64,000 bases of DNA from Aurelia coerulea (Eukaryota > Cnidaria > Scyphozoa > Semaeostomeae > Ulmaridae): assembly GCA_039566865.1 (NCBI GenBank), contig CM076949.1, positions 4,865,501 to 4,929,500 of the forward strand, given 5' to 3'. Below are positions 1 to 11,817 of this stretch, in pieces. Positions within the stretch are counted from its first letter, which is position 1. Each line of letters opens with the position of its first letter. The translations under genes were made by a program, and so were the position numbers. The notes under the pieces are model-generated. The model made no database searches and was not told where the DNA came from. It worked only from the letters and a program-made list of their open reading frames with translations.

Positions 1-3000
1 TTGATTCATCGAATTATATCAGAGATACTCTCAAGCAAATAGGCTATAGTTGAGACTAGACTTATGACGATGAGTCCCTTGTATCCCTGTAGTAAACCTT
101 GCTCAACAGGGACTCATAATGAAACTGTGAAAAAGCTGTCCCTATCTTCTGCATTCGATCGATCGAATCTGGATTGAACGACTGCTTTGGCTTAGTTCAA
201 CGGTTACTCCTCGGAAATGAAATGCGATAGAAACCCGGGGGGTCACTACCATATGTACCAGTACGGGATGTGCCATTTTGGGGTACCTTTTTCAGGCTGA
301 AAATAAATTTAGGGTGTCATTTTTGGTAACATCACAAATGAACATAAATTTTGGGGTGTCATTTTGGAAGAAAAACGCTTCAGGGTATTGAATTTGATCT
401 AATTTCAGATACTTGGTTAGAATTTCGAATTTGGTCACAATTTTAAGGTATCTATTTTGAATGGCCCGTAAATTTTGGGGTATGGTTTTTGAAAAATTCA
501 TAAATTTTAGGGTATGATTTTACAATTCAAAATGACACACCCCCGTCATCCGCCTATTGAAGTTGGGGATAGAAACCACGGTAAGCAGACACGAAACCTG
601 GTATTTATTTGAAGTAGAAAGTTCACTACCTGGTGAGTGCAAAATCAATTTCCATGTTTTTAAGACCAAAACACACCAGAGAAATCTTCAAGTACCTGCC
701 GCAGCAACTTCCTTCAAATCTAGTCAACTACGTCAATCGAATCAAGTGCTCAAAACTTATTGTTCTTTGCCAAATCTCGCAATCTGATTGGTATTCTAGG
801 AACCTCAGAGTCTGGGGCCTAAATAGAGTCAGCTTTTTCAGAGTAATAATGAATCTCTGTTGACCGAAGCGCCATCTTGAAGTCAAAGAGCACAGGGAAA
901 CAAGAGACTCGTCGTCATAAGTCTAAGTTGAGACTTCATTGCTTCATATGCGTATTCTACGTCTCGATCTTTTCTACAACAACAACTAACTACTAAAGTA
1001 CTAAAGTTTCCGTTATATATGGTTAAGCAATAAAGGTTACAATTATATATGGTTAAGCAATAATGGTTACAAAAACAACTGTCCAATCAGAATAAAGAAT
1101 AACAGGAAATTGCATGTACGTAAATCCAACCTCGTCCCTATGGCCTTTTGTCATATTGGGTCGGAGCCTTTTCGTCTCCGTCCCAGTATGATAAAAGGCC
1201 CTGGGAACGAGGTTGACGTAAATCGTCTGCTCAAATTATCATACCGCGTGCCAAGAATATCATAATAATCTGTTCCCGAAGCAACGCGTAATGAATTCAT
1301 TAAATGGGTGGTTCGCAATGACTCTCCTGGGCCATTTGTAATCTCCGGCATTGGAATAATGGCATCTATGGAGCGGCGTCGGGGTCAAAAATAATGCGGC
1401 GCGATTTATTATCTTAATTTCTCAAGCCATGCCCTCTACATGGCGGCACTTGACGAATTTTACAGTGCCTAAACCTAGGATTCGGCACTTGAACTTGAAG
1501 TGCCAAATTCTAGGTACCAGCACTGTAAAATTCGTCAAGTGCCGCCATGTAGAGGGCATCATGTCAAAATTCTCAAGTGCCGCATCCTTGAATGCGGCAC
1601 TTCGACCTCATTTTGATTTTCCAGTGCCGATACCTAAGTGTCGGCGCTTCAGCCTCAATGTGATAAAGTGGAGTTTTTAAGCATGATAAATTATGTTAAT
1701 TCACCCACAATTGTCATTTTTATTGATATTTCTAAACGGGAGGCATTCAAAATCCATTTTAAGTCCAAGTGCCGAAACCTAGGATTCGGCACTTGAACTT
1801 GAAGTGCCGAATCCTAGGTTTAGGCAGTGTAAAATTCGTCAAGTGCCGCGATGTGAATTTCGTTTGCAGCGAATGTTGATTCATCGAATTATATCAGAGA
1901 TACTCTCAAGCAAATAGGCTATAGTTGAGACTAGACTTATGACGATGAGTCCCTTGTATCCCTGTAGTAAACCTTGCTCAACAGGGACTCATAATGAAAC
2001 TGTGAAAAAGCTGTCCCTATCTTCTGCATTCGATCGATCGAATCTGGATTGAACGACTGCTTTGGCTTAGTTCAACGGTTACTCCTCGGAAATGAAATGC
2101 GATAGAAACCCGGGGGGTCACTACCATATGTACCAGTACGGGATGTGCCATTTTGGGGTACCTTTTTCAGGCTGAAAATAGATTTAGGGTGTCATTTTTG
2201 GTAACATCACAAATGAACATAAATTTTGGGGTGTCATTTTGGAAGAAAAACGCTTCAGGGTATTGAATTTGATCTAATTTCAGATACTTGGTTAGAATTT
2301 CGAATTTGGTCACAATTTTAAGGTATCTATTTTGAATGGCCCGTAAATTTTGGGGTATGGTTTTTGAAAAATTCATAAATTTTAGGGTATGATTTTACAA
2401 TTCAAAATGACACACCCCCGTCATCCGCCTATTGAAGTTGGGGATAGAAACCACGGTAAGCAGACACGAAACCTGGTATTTATTTGAAGTAGAAAGTTCA
2501 CTACCTGGTGAGTGCAAAATCAATTTCCATGTTTTTAAGACCAAAACACACCAGAGAAATCTTCAAGTACCTGCCGCAGCAACTTCCTTCAAATCTAGTC
2601 AACTACGTCAATCGAATCAAGTGCTCAAAACTTATTGTTCTTTGCCAAATCTCGCAATCTGATTGGTATTCTAGGAACCTCAGAGTCTGGGGCCTAAATA
2701 GAGTCAGCTTTTTCAGAGTAATAATGAATCTCTGTTGACCGAAGCGCCATCTTGAAGTCAAAGAGCACAGGGAAACAAGAGACTCGTCGTCATAAGTCTA
2801 AGTTGAGACTTCATTGCTTCATATGCGTATTCTACGTCTCGATCTTTTCTACAACAACAACTAACTACTAAAGTACTAAAGTTTCCGTTATATATGGTTA
2901 AGCAATAAAGGTTACAATTATATATGGTTAAGCAATAATGGTTACAAAAACAACTGTCCAATCAGAATAAAGAATAACAGGAAATTGCATGTACGTAAAT

Positions 3001-3730
3001 CCAACCTCGTCCCTATGGCCTTTTGTCATATTGGGTCGGAGCCTTTTCGTCTCCGTCCCAGTATGATAAAAGGCCCTGGGAACGAGGTTGACGTAAATCG
3101 TCTGCTCAAATTATCATACCGCGTGCCAAGAATATCATAATAATCTGTTCCCGAAGCAACGCGTAATGAATTCATTAAATGGGTGGTTCGCAATGACTCT
3201 CCTGGGCCATTTGTAATCTCCGGCATTGGAATAATGGCATCTATGGAGCGGCGTCGGGGTCAAAAATAATGCGGCGCGATTTATTATCTTAATTTCTCAA
3301 GCCATGCCCTCTACATGGCGGCACTTGACGAATTTTACAGTGCCTAAACCTAGGATTCGGCACTTGAACTTGAAGTGCCAAATTCTAGGTACCAGCACTG
3401 TAAAATTCGTCAAGTGCCGCCATGTAGAGGGCATCATGTCAAAATTCTCAAGTGCCGCATCCTTGAATGCGGCACTTCGACCTCATTTTGATTTTCCAGT
3501 GCCGATACCTAAGTGTCGGCGCTTCAGCCTCAATGTGATAAAGTGGAGTTTTTAAGCATGATAAATTATGTTAATTCACCCACAATTGTCATTTTTATTG
3601 ATATTTCTAAACGGGAGGCATTCAAAATCCATTTTAAGTCCAAGTGCCGAAACCTAGGATTCGGCACTTGAACTTGAAGTGCCGAATCCTAGGTTTAGGC
3701 AGTGTAAAATTCGTCAAGTGCCGCGATGTG
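1..3730. repeat. 1875-bp tandem duplication, two copies
   Basis: Positions 1-1855 recur at 1876-3730 with an offset of exactly 1875. The only difference I noticed is A at 306 against G at 2181. The 20 bases at 1856-1875 separate the copies, and the first copy may begin left of the window. No convincing gene lies inside; the short open frames simply repeat with the unit. Both copies carry a short 9-bp-TSD hairpin and the left part of a fold-back element. The duplication is either very recent or an assembly artefact. Confidence 0.97.
1127..1215. mobile_element. 89-bp hairpin MITE with 9-bp target duplication
   Basis: The ends CAACCTCGTCCC and GGGAACGAGGTTG are inverted repeats, and the arms pair through most of the element. 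It is flanked on both sides by ACGTAAATC (1118-1126 and 1216-1224), a perfect 9-bp target-site duplication. An identical copy at 3002-3090 is part of the tandem duplication and not a second insertion. Confidence 0.8.
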
Positions 3731-3801
3731 GAGGGCATGGCTTGAGAAATTAAGATAATAAATCGCGCCGCATTATTTTTGACCCCGACGCCGCTCTATA
3801 G
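3241..3801. mobile_element. Fold-back element with long inverted arms (truncated copy at 1366-1855)
   Basis: The left arm starting near CTATGGAGCGGCGTCGG is matched by the reverse complement of 3731-3801. The arms run inward for well over 100 bases. Inside them AAGTGCCGAATCCTAGG-type motifs recur in both orientations, making sub-hairpins. GGCAT on both sides may be the target duplication, but the flank itself is repetitive. In the upstream duplicate the same element is cut off at 1855, so the tandem-duplication breakpoint lies inside it. Confidence 0.75.
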
Positions 3802-5346
3802 GGCATCGGCATTGGAATAGGAATTGGCATTGGAATTGGCATCGATATTGCATATGTGCAATACAAGAGGAAAATTCATCTTTTAATCCCGAAACAGGAT
3901 TCCGAAAGGGGAAAACATCGATAGCTTTTGTATAAAAGAGGCAGCGCACTTCGGTGAGCATTTGGATTGTATACTGGCTCCACTTCGAAGGAAAGCCGTT
4001 TTGCATGTCAATAAAGAGAAATGTAAGTTATATTTATCTTGACTGCAATGCTTCTTGTCTCTTCTTGTTTTGTCAGAATCGTTATTCTTCTTGGGGTATT
4101 TCTTAGCTTTTGGCATCATTTAAAGCTTTGTCTTTGATACAGTGTGAGTTGCAAAATACAGGACATCTTTTAACATTGTAACTAGTGGGTCATTGGTCCA
4201 GTAGGCCCTCTTCCTGGCCCAGTTGTGAAGTAAAAATCCCTGTTTTTGGCCCACTAGTTTGGGCCCTTTTCCTTTATTTTATCGTTCTACCCTTTATTGT
4301 GAAGCGCCAAAAAGGTCTTTCAGTGAAATTGAGAGACAGATACTCAGCGTTAGAGAAGGACCTCTCTGTTTGGACATTCAAGACGTATTAGATAGACCTT
4401 GCTGTTACAATTGATACCTGGGTCATAGAATTTATACTGGGGTCATCCTTGGGCCTTCCATTTTCCAATATGGGCAAAAAGGGTTGTGGCGCAGTGGTGT
4501 AATCTTCTGACTTAGCAGGCTTAGCAGCTAGACAAGGGGTCGGGGATTCGATTAGGTTGGGGCTAAAAACCGCAACTTCATCTTCATCTTCTAACTCTGT
4601 TATGGGTAGCTCTAAATAACAAAATAATTCTAAATAACAGTTCTAAAATCTCAGTTTTGGGATATTTTACTTGAAATTCTGTCATCCTCAGAAAATTTCC
4701 AAAAGATTGTATACCAAGATTATCACGAAACGGATATCTCTCCAGAGCTCTGCAATGCCTGTCAACAAAATTTCGAACAAAATAAATCAAGTTTGTTCTC
4801 TTGATACTAATAATACAATGCTTATAGCACTTCACACAGTGCAGAGCCAATTTTTGGGAGTGGGCAAGGGCCCTTTCTTCTCAGATAGCCCAAAGATACC
4901 TCTTTGAATCCTACAGAAACCTTTGACAAACTAGCAGTGGGGCAATGAGCAATTGTAAATTTCTTTCAAACCCATTTTTAGCTGATCTGAGCAACAGAAA
5001 CTAAATTTTTTGCCTTGTTTCGCTCGCATGTCCACAAAGCTTTCCGTTCTTTTTTTATATCTAGTACGCTTCAGTTTGATTGGATAATGTGTATGGAAGA
5101 TCTTTCAGGAAAAGCATCAGCAAAGATTTGTAAATGAAATAAGGAATGGGCAGTTTCAAATTTTCCGTTGGAAAAACGCTGAGTAGCACATGGTTACACT
5201 GTATGCTGTATTTGTATATTTGTACCATCTCTTTTTGCCCCGGGAATTGGGCCCCCGTGGTTGGTTTGGCCCACTAACCAAATTTCCTTAAAAAATGCCT
5301 TGACAAAATATGTATATTCCTTCAAGTCACCTTTTTTCTCCTTCAG
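3802..5346. other. Intergenic stretch upstream of the tyrosinase
   Basis: No gene is supported. It starts with a simple GGCATTGG-like repeat (about 3800-3845), holds a SINE fragment at 4481-4592 and scattered repeat-like sequence. The pyrimidine tract and AG at 5346 look like a splice acceptor, so a non-coding 5' exon of the tyrosinase gene probably lies somewhere in or before this stretch. I could not place it. Confidence 0.5.
4481..4592 (+). repeat. tRNA-derived SINE, internally deleted
   Basis: It begins GGGTTGTGGCGCAGTGG, an A-box-like RNA polymerase III motif, and ends in the family tail GCAACTTCATCTTC. Compared with the full copy at 40418-40591 the centre is shortened. The same family recurs at 12733-13345 and, on the minus strand, at 13495-13682. 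Confidence 0.75.
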
Positions 5347-5353
5347 GGACGAC

Positions 5354-8122
5354 ATGACGACAAACCATCAAGATTCTAATCTACCTGTCCGATTGTCACT
5401 CGGACAGTTAGTCAAGGATGAGACAAAGCGAAATGCATTCCTAAGGGCCTTCAAACGCATCACAGAGCTTCCACCTGACAATCCAAATTCTTACTGGGCA
5501 ATTGCTGGCTATCATGGAGAACCCTTTGCGAAAAGAATGGTCCCTGGCAATCCTAAAGAAGTATGGGGTGGATATTGCCAGCACAACAACGTATTGTTCC
5601 CCACGTGGCACCGTTTTTACCTTCTGCGCCTGGAACAAGCTCTACAAACAGTTTGCGAAGATGTTATGTTACCATATTGGGACGAGACCTCAGACGAAGC
5701 TCTTCAGTATGGGTTACCCGAGATTCTGACTGCAGATACACTCCCCATTGATGGAAAATTTGTAAAGAACCCACTGAAAAGCTTCACATTCCCCGAGGGA
5801 ATATGTTGTGGTGAAGGAGATTTAGAATATCGCAAAGCAAAAGGATATGAAACCGTCCGCTACCCCTTTTCAGGTATTTCTTTTCATTCTTCATCCAACA
5901 AGGACAGATTTTGTAACACAATAGCATGAGATACTTTAGTTGACACCTGAATTCAAAGCAGTTAGTGGCTGCAGACAAAGGAAATTCTCTCAACCATAAA
6001 TTCAAAACACATAAAGCCGCAGAAGTTTCTCTGAAACCCAAGTAGCTAGCGCGCTCGTTGTGCATTCTACAGGGTGTCCCAAAAAAGTGGCCGACATTTA
6101 AATTTGAATATGTCCGAGACTAATTGATGTATATGAACCATTTGGACATCTTTTGAAAGCTGAAACATATAATTTTCTGTTTAATCTATTGCTGTTTCAA
6201 TTTGGGAATTTTTAGGAAACCAAGGGGTTCCTTAAAACTGACGCGAATCTTTGTGCTTTTTCACTCATTACTCTGTCATTCTCCAATATTATTCTTATTT
6301 CTGAATAAACTGCCTTAGATAGTCCAGAAAATACAATTCAAGTGCTTGTAGAAACCTGAGAACGTAATTTTCTAACTTGCAAAATTTCCAAATCTTACAT
6401 GTTGCAAGACGGGGGTACACTTAAAACTTAGTTATAAAACACAGTCTTCCCGTTGGTAGTGAACATATGTCAGCATTGTCAAGTTTTGGTCCGTTATGCA
6501 AACATTGCGCTTTGAAATTGAATCCATTCCGGACAGTTGGGCAGTTTCTTTGATAGCATTTGCAAATGTGTTCAATCATTCCTTCAAAACCAGGCAGTGA
6601 TCTTCTTTTCTCCAACCCTGTACATTTCGAGGCCAATATTGACATAATGCATTGCTGCATTATCTGGGGGCAACATACCTCCTTACCAGTGGCAACAATT
6701 AAATTTCTGGTAATTCGAGTAACTCATTCTGACGAAGACAAAAGACTCACACTCTGATGAAGGCAAAAGTTAGAATGGCCTCAGCGTGCTAAATATCTTG
6801 TCTTTGTTGCATCCGAACTTCTTTTATACAGTTTTACCCTTACCGTATATAAAGTATATCTTTGTTGGTATTATACCTTTGTAGGTATTGAAAGTCCAGC
6901 AAAAGACAAGGCAATAGCAGCTAAGCATAACGGAGAAGTTCTAAAATCAAAAACTGATACTGTCAAAGCTCTTAATCACAACATCATTGATTGGCTATTT
7001 GGCACAAAAAAACTACCAGGAATCAAAGATCACTATGCATCATGTCTTGATGCAAGTACCTACAATGCTTTCTCAAACATCACATCTGCAAAGGTGTCTT
7101 ATGAAACTGCATTGGAGGAGCCACACGATAGTATCCATCTCGCAGTTGGTGGGTATACTTCTGAAGGAGGTCAGTCCTTTGGAAAGATTCAAGGAGCCAA
7201 TGGTGATATGGGTGAGAATGAAACGGCAGCATTTGATCCAGTGTTTTTCCTTCATCACTGCAATGTTGACCGAATGTTTTGGATTTGGCAAAGGCGTTGG
7301 GGCCAAACAGATTCACTGGACATTGAGAAAACTGATCCCGTTGATCCTGGCACTATTCCAGCAAAAGGTCAAGGCCCAACTCCGTTCCAAGAGCCTTATC
7401 AGCGTTTAAGCATGGATACAGTGTTGCATCCCTTTCAGCTGCCTATAGGTCTGCCTGCAACATCAAAGGACTGTGTAAACATCGAGAAGCTTGGCTACAG
7501 GTACAGCCCAGGTTCATTTGAAGACCAAGCATCACCCACTACAAAAGTTGTGAACACACAAATCCACAAAGTGAGTTCACTGCACGATGTTACAAGGATC
7601 ATGAAACAAGAAATTAAATCATCAAAGGAGAGATCCTTAACGGCAGTAGGACCTGAAAAGTTGAGAGTGATTTTTGACATCAGCGATATACAAGAAAAGG
7701 AATCGGCCCGCCCCTTACAATCCGGAACCGGCAACTGGCAATTCTACATTAGCTACTTCATCAAGGTGCACAATATCAACCGCGATCTGTATCCTGGATC
7801 CTTTCTGGTCCGTGCTTTCTACCAAGGCCCAAAAAATATGATTGGAGAAAGTGCTATCCTTGATCGTTGGAATGCAGAAAGGTGCCCAAATTGCCAGCAA
7901 CACCGCGTCATTGATGTTGTTTTTGATGTGTCCAAGGTCAAACTGCCGATGCGTCCGAAGATTAAAGACATTTCCGTGAAAGCAATCTTTTTCGACCCAA
8001 AACTGGGCAAACACGTGGAAAGAGAAATCAAGGCAGAAAAGATCTATGAAGGAGAGGAAGAAAATATGCAACCTTCTTTGAGCTTCGTTGCTGTTTACAC
8101 CAGAGAAATGATTGGATGTTGA
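5354..8122 (+). CDS. Tyrosinase (type-3 copper monophenol oxidase), fungal-like
   Basis: Two coding exons, 5354-5873 and 6885-8122, joined in phase 1 by a GT-AG intron, give about 585 aa. The enzyme should hydroxylate monophenols and oxidise o-diphenols to quinones (pigment, cross-linking or defence). Both tyrosinase signatures are present. CuA ligands are H54, H77 and H86; the pattern H-x4-F-P-T-W-H-R runs to E94. CuB ligands are H254, H258 and H298 in DPVFFLHHCNVD. C75-Q-H77 is the Cys-His thioether arrangement of fungal and molluscan enzymes. A C-terminal domain follows with CPNC at residues 507-510, like the copper-loading CxxC described for an Aspergillus tyrosinase. No signal peptide is visible, so it is probably cytosolic. 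The ATG at 5354 lies 8 bases after a splice acceptor at 5346 and fits the family N-terminus (LPVRLSLGQLV). An upstream coding exon cannot be excluded. Confidence 0.95.
5874..6884 (+). other. Tyrosinase intron carrying repeat fragments
   Basis: This is a GT-AG intron of 1011 bases. About 5889-6066 matches one arm of the palindromic repeat at 24628-25095 in an LZTR1 intron. At 6071 an unpaired AGGGTGTCCCAAAAAAG end of the Tc1/mariner-like family follows directly. Sharing host-specific repeats ties this gene to the same genome as LZTR1. Confidence 0.85.
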
Positions 8123-9451
8123 AGTAACACAACATTTGAGCAGGAAACAGGTCAAACCTGGGACAACAAAGTTAAACGTTTAATCTTTTAGGGAGAACTC
8201 TCATCAAATTGTTGATAATGTGAGCTCGGTAGTGTACTACCCTGGAGAATTTGACCAGACCTTGGTTAGGGTGGTGTGGCCGAAGCTTCGAATGCCCTTT
8301 CCTTGAACCAATTTTTTCGAAAATTTATACCCTTGGCCTGGGGGGGGGGATACTTGACTTTAATTTGTACGGGGGTGTGCCCACGAAAAATATTTTTTAC
8401 CCTGCCCCAGAAGTTTTTGCTCCAAATGATAAACGATTCTAGAAAAAATTGATGAAAAGTATGCTCCAAAACATGAAACTTTGACTGAAAAACGACCCGA
8501 TCAAACAAAATATCTCCTTTTGGCATGTTTGGCAACCTGCTCTAGAAAAATCCCCTTATTTTGATGCCCCGAGCTAAAAAAAATTGGTGAAAACGATACC
8601 CTTAAAAACGGCACATCACCTTCGGACAAATATACTAATTATCCCACCCCCCCCCCCCCCCCCCCGCGGGACCTCGTACTAATTTTTCGTAAATGCTCTC
8701 TTAAATTTATTCTTTACACCCAAATCACAAAAATTGACCCCTCCCCTTCTAATAAGATGGTGAAAATGGGTGACTAGAACCCTTGTCTAGTACGCATGTT
8801 CTCTAACAACACAGCATATGTAATAGACAAGAGTGCTTGTCACCGAGCGATGCTACTCCAATTGGAGGTCAGCATTTTGATGGTAAATGGGATGTGCTAC
8901 ACTCTCTTCAAATCAATGCAAAATTTTGTATGATTATTTTTGAGACTGAATGACGAAGCTCTCAGCAACTCAGTCTTAGGATCCCAAGTAGAGATGGAGG
9001 TGGTTGCGATATGCATTTCAGCTAGTCTGCTGCATGTCCGCAAAACCTGTGTGAACATTTAAATCAGTCTTTCTTTCCAAAGCCCTGGCTAGACTGATTG
9101 CAAGTTCGTAGTTATTGCTATTAATAGGCTGATGGACGATAGCGTCCAGTTTGAGCAAAAATATATATTGTTGTTGTTGTTGTCATTGCTGTTGCTGTTG
9201 CGATAACTGGGACTCTTTCGTGAGTCTAAGCCCTGGCCTCTTTAACCCATCATTTCGATGGGTCAACAAATGCAACGCGTAGCCTAGAGCAGTTATTAAT
9301 GACCATGACCCTGTTTGTGTCTTTTATGTAGGTCAATCAAAACTCTTGTTAGAGATTTGTAAAATAGTGTAGCATTGTGAGATTGGCGAATAGAGACAAA
9401 ACCATACTCCCAAATCGTTACGATATTGGGACTTATGGCCATTGCTGTGTG
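8123..9451. other. Intergenic, low-complexity C/G runs
   Basis: No gene is supported. Long C or G homopolymers occur near 8340 and 8648-8664, around a repeat-like block (about 8330-8670). A short GTT/GCT trinucleotide run is at about 9168-9200. I saw no canonical AATAAA close to the tyrosinase stop. Confidence 0.5.
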
Positions 9452-9639
9452 CAGGGGTGGCGCCAGGGGGCTACAGCCCCCTCGTCGGAAGCATCTAGCC
9501 CCCCCTTTTGAGGACATTTTGGGTTCTTGTCGGAGGAAATTTGGCAAAATGACGTATAAAAACTGCCTTTTCTAGCCGTTTTAGCCTCCCTGTCGGATGC
9601 TCCAGCCCCTCTGTCGGAAGATTTCTGGCGCTACCCCTG
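9452..9639. mobile_element. hAT-like MITE, 8-bp target duplication
   Basis: The terminal repeats CAGGGGTGGCGCCA and TGGCGCTACCCCTG bound a 188-bp element. GCTGTGTG flanks it at 9444-9451 and 9640-9647. An 8-bp duplication with CAGGGGTG-type ends is typical of hAT transposons. It has no coding capacity. Confidence 0.88.
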
Positions 9640-10099
9640 GCTGTGTGCAAGACGAAAAGCTGCAATGATTAGTTCACGTGTGCACTTTATGCCAAGAGTA
9701 TTGTGGTACAGTATTTAACGTTACCCTATTGGTTTTGCTGTTTCGTATATACTATTATTGCTCGTAAACTCGGGTTTTCTTTGGTTACTATTCACATTAT
9801 TAGGCTTTATTGGGAAGTATAGGTGTGCCACGAGTTTGGACAAAAGGTAGCGTTAGACGATACGTGGAGAGGGAGACGCAAGACGTGTCCCCGACCAAGC
9901 CACCGAATTTGCCAAAGGACCGAATATATCGTAGTTGTTGTTTTAAGTTTAGTTGTAGTCAATATATATTCTTGCCGTCGCTGTTGCTGAGATCGATCAT
10001 TTAGTCGAGTAAAGAATCGAGTTGTTCCTTTTCTTGCCCTAAAATCGCTGCCGAATAATTGAGGTCTTAATTTTTCTGATGAGACTGACTTTTTTGAAA

Positions 10100-10925
10100 T
10101 ACCGAGTGTCCCAAAAAAATTTGTACGGGTTTGGTTAACTCCAGCGCTGTGAATTTAGCTCCAATCAATGTCTAATCATTCTCAAAATGTTCCTCGATAG
10201 TTAACTTGAACATGGATACTTACCTCGTTTGTTGATATTGGTACTTTGAGAGCAGACATGTTAATCTTGAAAGCTCAAATTTGCCTCTTCCTATTTCTTA
10301 AGTACCCTGGGTACCAGAGCCTTATTAGCCTTACTTTTTAATAAGGCTCTGGTACCCAGGGTATTTCTTAAGGCACAGCATATAAATAAACGAAAGCCTT
10401 GATAAAGTTTGAGCAATATTAGATTTTGTGTTATGTCTTCAAGTCCTACCCTGACCACCCCCCCCCCTCCGGTAGCCCGGGGGTCAACAAACATTCCTTG
10501 CTCAAATGCTCGGGTGCCGGGAAAATTTTTTGTGCAAATGCCCAGGGGTGTCCCGGCTCCCGGGACGTGGTATGGGTAGGAATTGAACGAGAAACTATTC
10601 TGTTTTCCAGAAGTCACCCCCTAGTCACACATTGGGAAGTTTCTTAATTGTCATTAATTTCAGTTCTTAATTTTGATGTGCTTCGCTTCAGGAACAAAGG
10701 AATTTGCTTAGGCCAAAAAGCCAAAGCTCTTGTTTGCAAATCCACGCAAATTCTAGCTTTCAAGATTGCTATTTCTGCTCTCAAAGCACCAATACAAGCA
10801 AGCGAGGTATTTATGTTCAAGTTAACTATCGATGAACATTCTTAGAGTGGTTAGCCACCGATTAAAGCTAAATTCACATCGCTGGAGTCAACCAAATCTG
10901 TATACATTTTTTGGGACACCCGGTA
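10100..10925. mobile_element. Tc1/mariner-like palindromic MITE, TA target
   Basis: Ends are TACCGAGTGTCCCAAAAAA on the left and its near-complement TTTTTTGGGACACCCGGTA on the right. The internal arms are also inverted copies of each other. The arm sequence is the same subfamily as 46909-47517. A 61-bp hairpin element is nested at 10303-10363. Confidence 0.88.
10303..10363. mobile_element. 61-bp hairpin element nested in a MITE, 9-bp TSD
   Basis: An almost perfect hairpin from TACCCTGGGTACCAGAGCC to its complement, flanked by TTTCTTAAG at 10294-10302 and 10364-10372. The homologous copy at 46909-47517 lacks this insert. A related half, GGCTCTGGCACCCAGGGTA, occurs near 47830. Confidence 0.85.
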
Positions 10926-11010
10926 GGTCGGTAGTTAAATCGGTCAACAGGTTGACCACTTTTTAAAATGGGGGCTACTTTGGCTATTTTCCAGCTATCT
11001 GTTTCCCAGC
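10926..11010 (-). pseudogene. LINE reverse-transcriptase fragment
   Basis: The minus strand encodes WKIAKVAPILKSGQPVDRF followed by NYRP, the conserved N-terminal block of non-LTR reverse transcriptases. It ends abruptly where the MITE at 10100-10925 begins, so the MITE probably inserted into this dead LINE or joined it later. Confidence 0.75.
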
Positions 11011-11104
11011 TTCGCCCCTGCTTCCCATTCTTGCAATTTTTAGCAATTTTTTGTGCTCGCTCCAAGACTTATTTAAGAGAAAGCTTTTTTGATTTTGGAC
11101 AGGT

Positions 11105-11276
11105 TACAGTAACAACCTGCGTATAAGAACATTAAGAACCTACAATTTTACAAGTCAGCCTGGTTTCTTAAACAATGAATACAATGGATTGATTCTTAAA
11201 AACAATTGGGCCAATTGAAAATTTGACAATTTCAGCCTGAATTTTTGTAGGTTGTTATACGCGGATTTTGACTGTA
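11105..11276. mobile_element. MITE with TACAGTA-type ends (short copy)
   Basis: Ends are TACAGTAACAACCTGCGTAT and the approximate complement near 11250-11276. Longer relatives lie at 23377-23759 and 48477-48949. The ends suggest a TA target. Confidence 0.75.
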
Positions 11277-11530
11277 TGAGTATGTATTATAAACAAGGGG
11301 CATTTCATGCCGAAAAAATCTCGTGCACCTTTGGCAAAATCCTTTTGTTTGCGATACAAATCCATAAAAAATCCTTAAAAATCCGTTTGTTCTGAAAAAA
11401 TTTCGTACGCTTTTTGAAGAAGTGAAATGCCCCTCGATTATAAAGAACTAGATGTCCAGGTTTCAAACTATCTAATTAAGAAACAATCTCTTTTACTGTA
11501 CAATTCATTCATAATGTCTCAGATAATGGT

Positions 11531-11725
11531 GCATTGACATGGATGTTTTGTGGAAAGGTTGCTAATAATGATCTCAACCGCATCCATAAGAGAGCGCTTC
11601 GAATTCTCTTCAACATCTTTACATCCTCTTTTGATGAGTTGTTACAGAGAGGAAAGGAGTGCACTATTCATCAAAAGAACTTGTAAAAGTTAATGATCGA
11701 GGTTTATAGCAGTTCTTCTTGCCAG
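11531..11725 (+). pseudogene. LINE C-terminal tail fragment
   Basis: One frame reads NRIHKRALRILFNIFTSSF, then DELLQRGKECTIHQKNL and a stop. This is the post-reverse-transcriptase region seen in CR1/L2-like LINE proteins. It is short, interrupted and clearly dead. Confidence 0.75.
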
Positions 11726-11817
11726 ACCAACCTCAACCTGTTAATGTTGGAGCTGAATAAATTTACAAAAATAGTTATAAACAGCTACAGCTGCAAGACT
11801 TGATTACTAATTAGTCC

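Noticed and set aside
292..3555. Short open frames repeated in both copies of the 1875-bp unit
   Set aside because: They repeat only because the DNA is duplicated, have no recognisable domain, and overlap palindromic repeat sequence.
4183..5276. Large MITE bounded by AGTGGG...CCCACT
   Set aside because: The ends match only loosely and no target duplication or arm pairing was found.
5354..8122. Tyrosinase as fungal contamination in the assembly
   Set aside because: Its intron carries a repeat arm shared with the LZTR1 intron at 24.6-25.1 kb and a Tc1/mariner-like end common throughout the window, so it belongs to the same genome.
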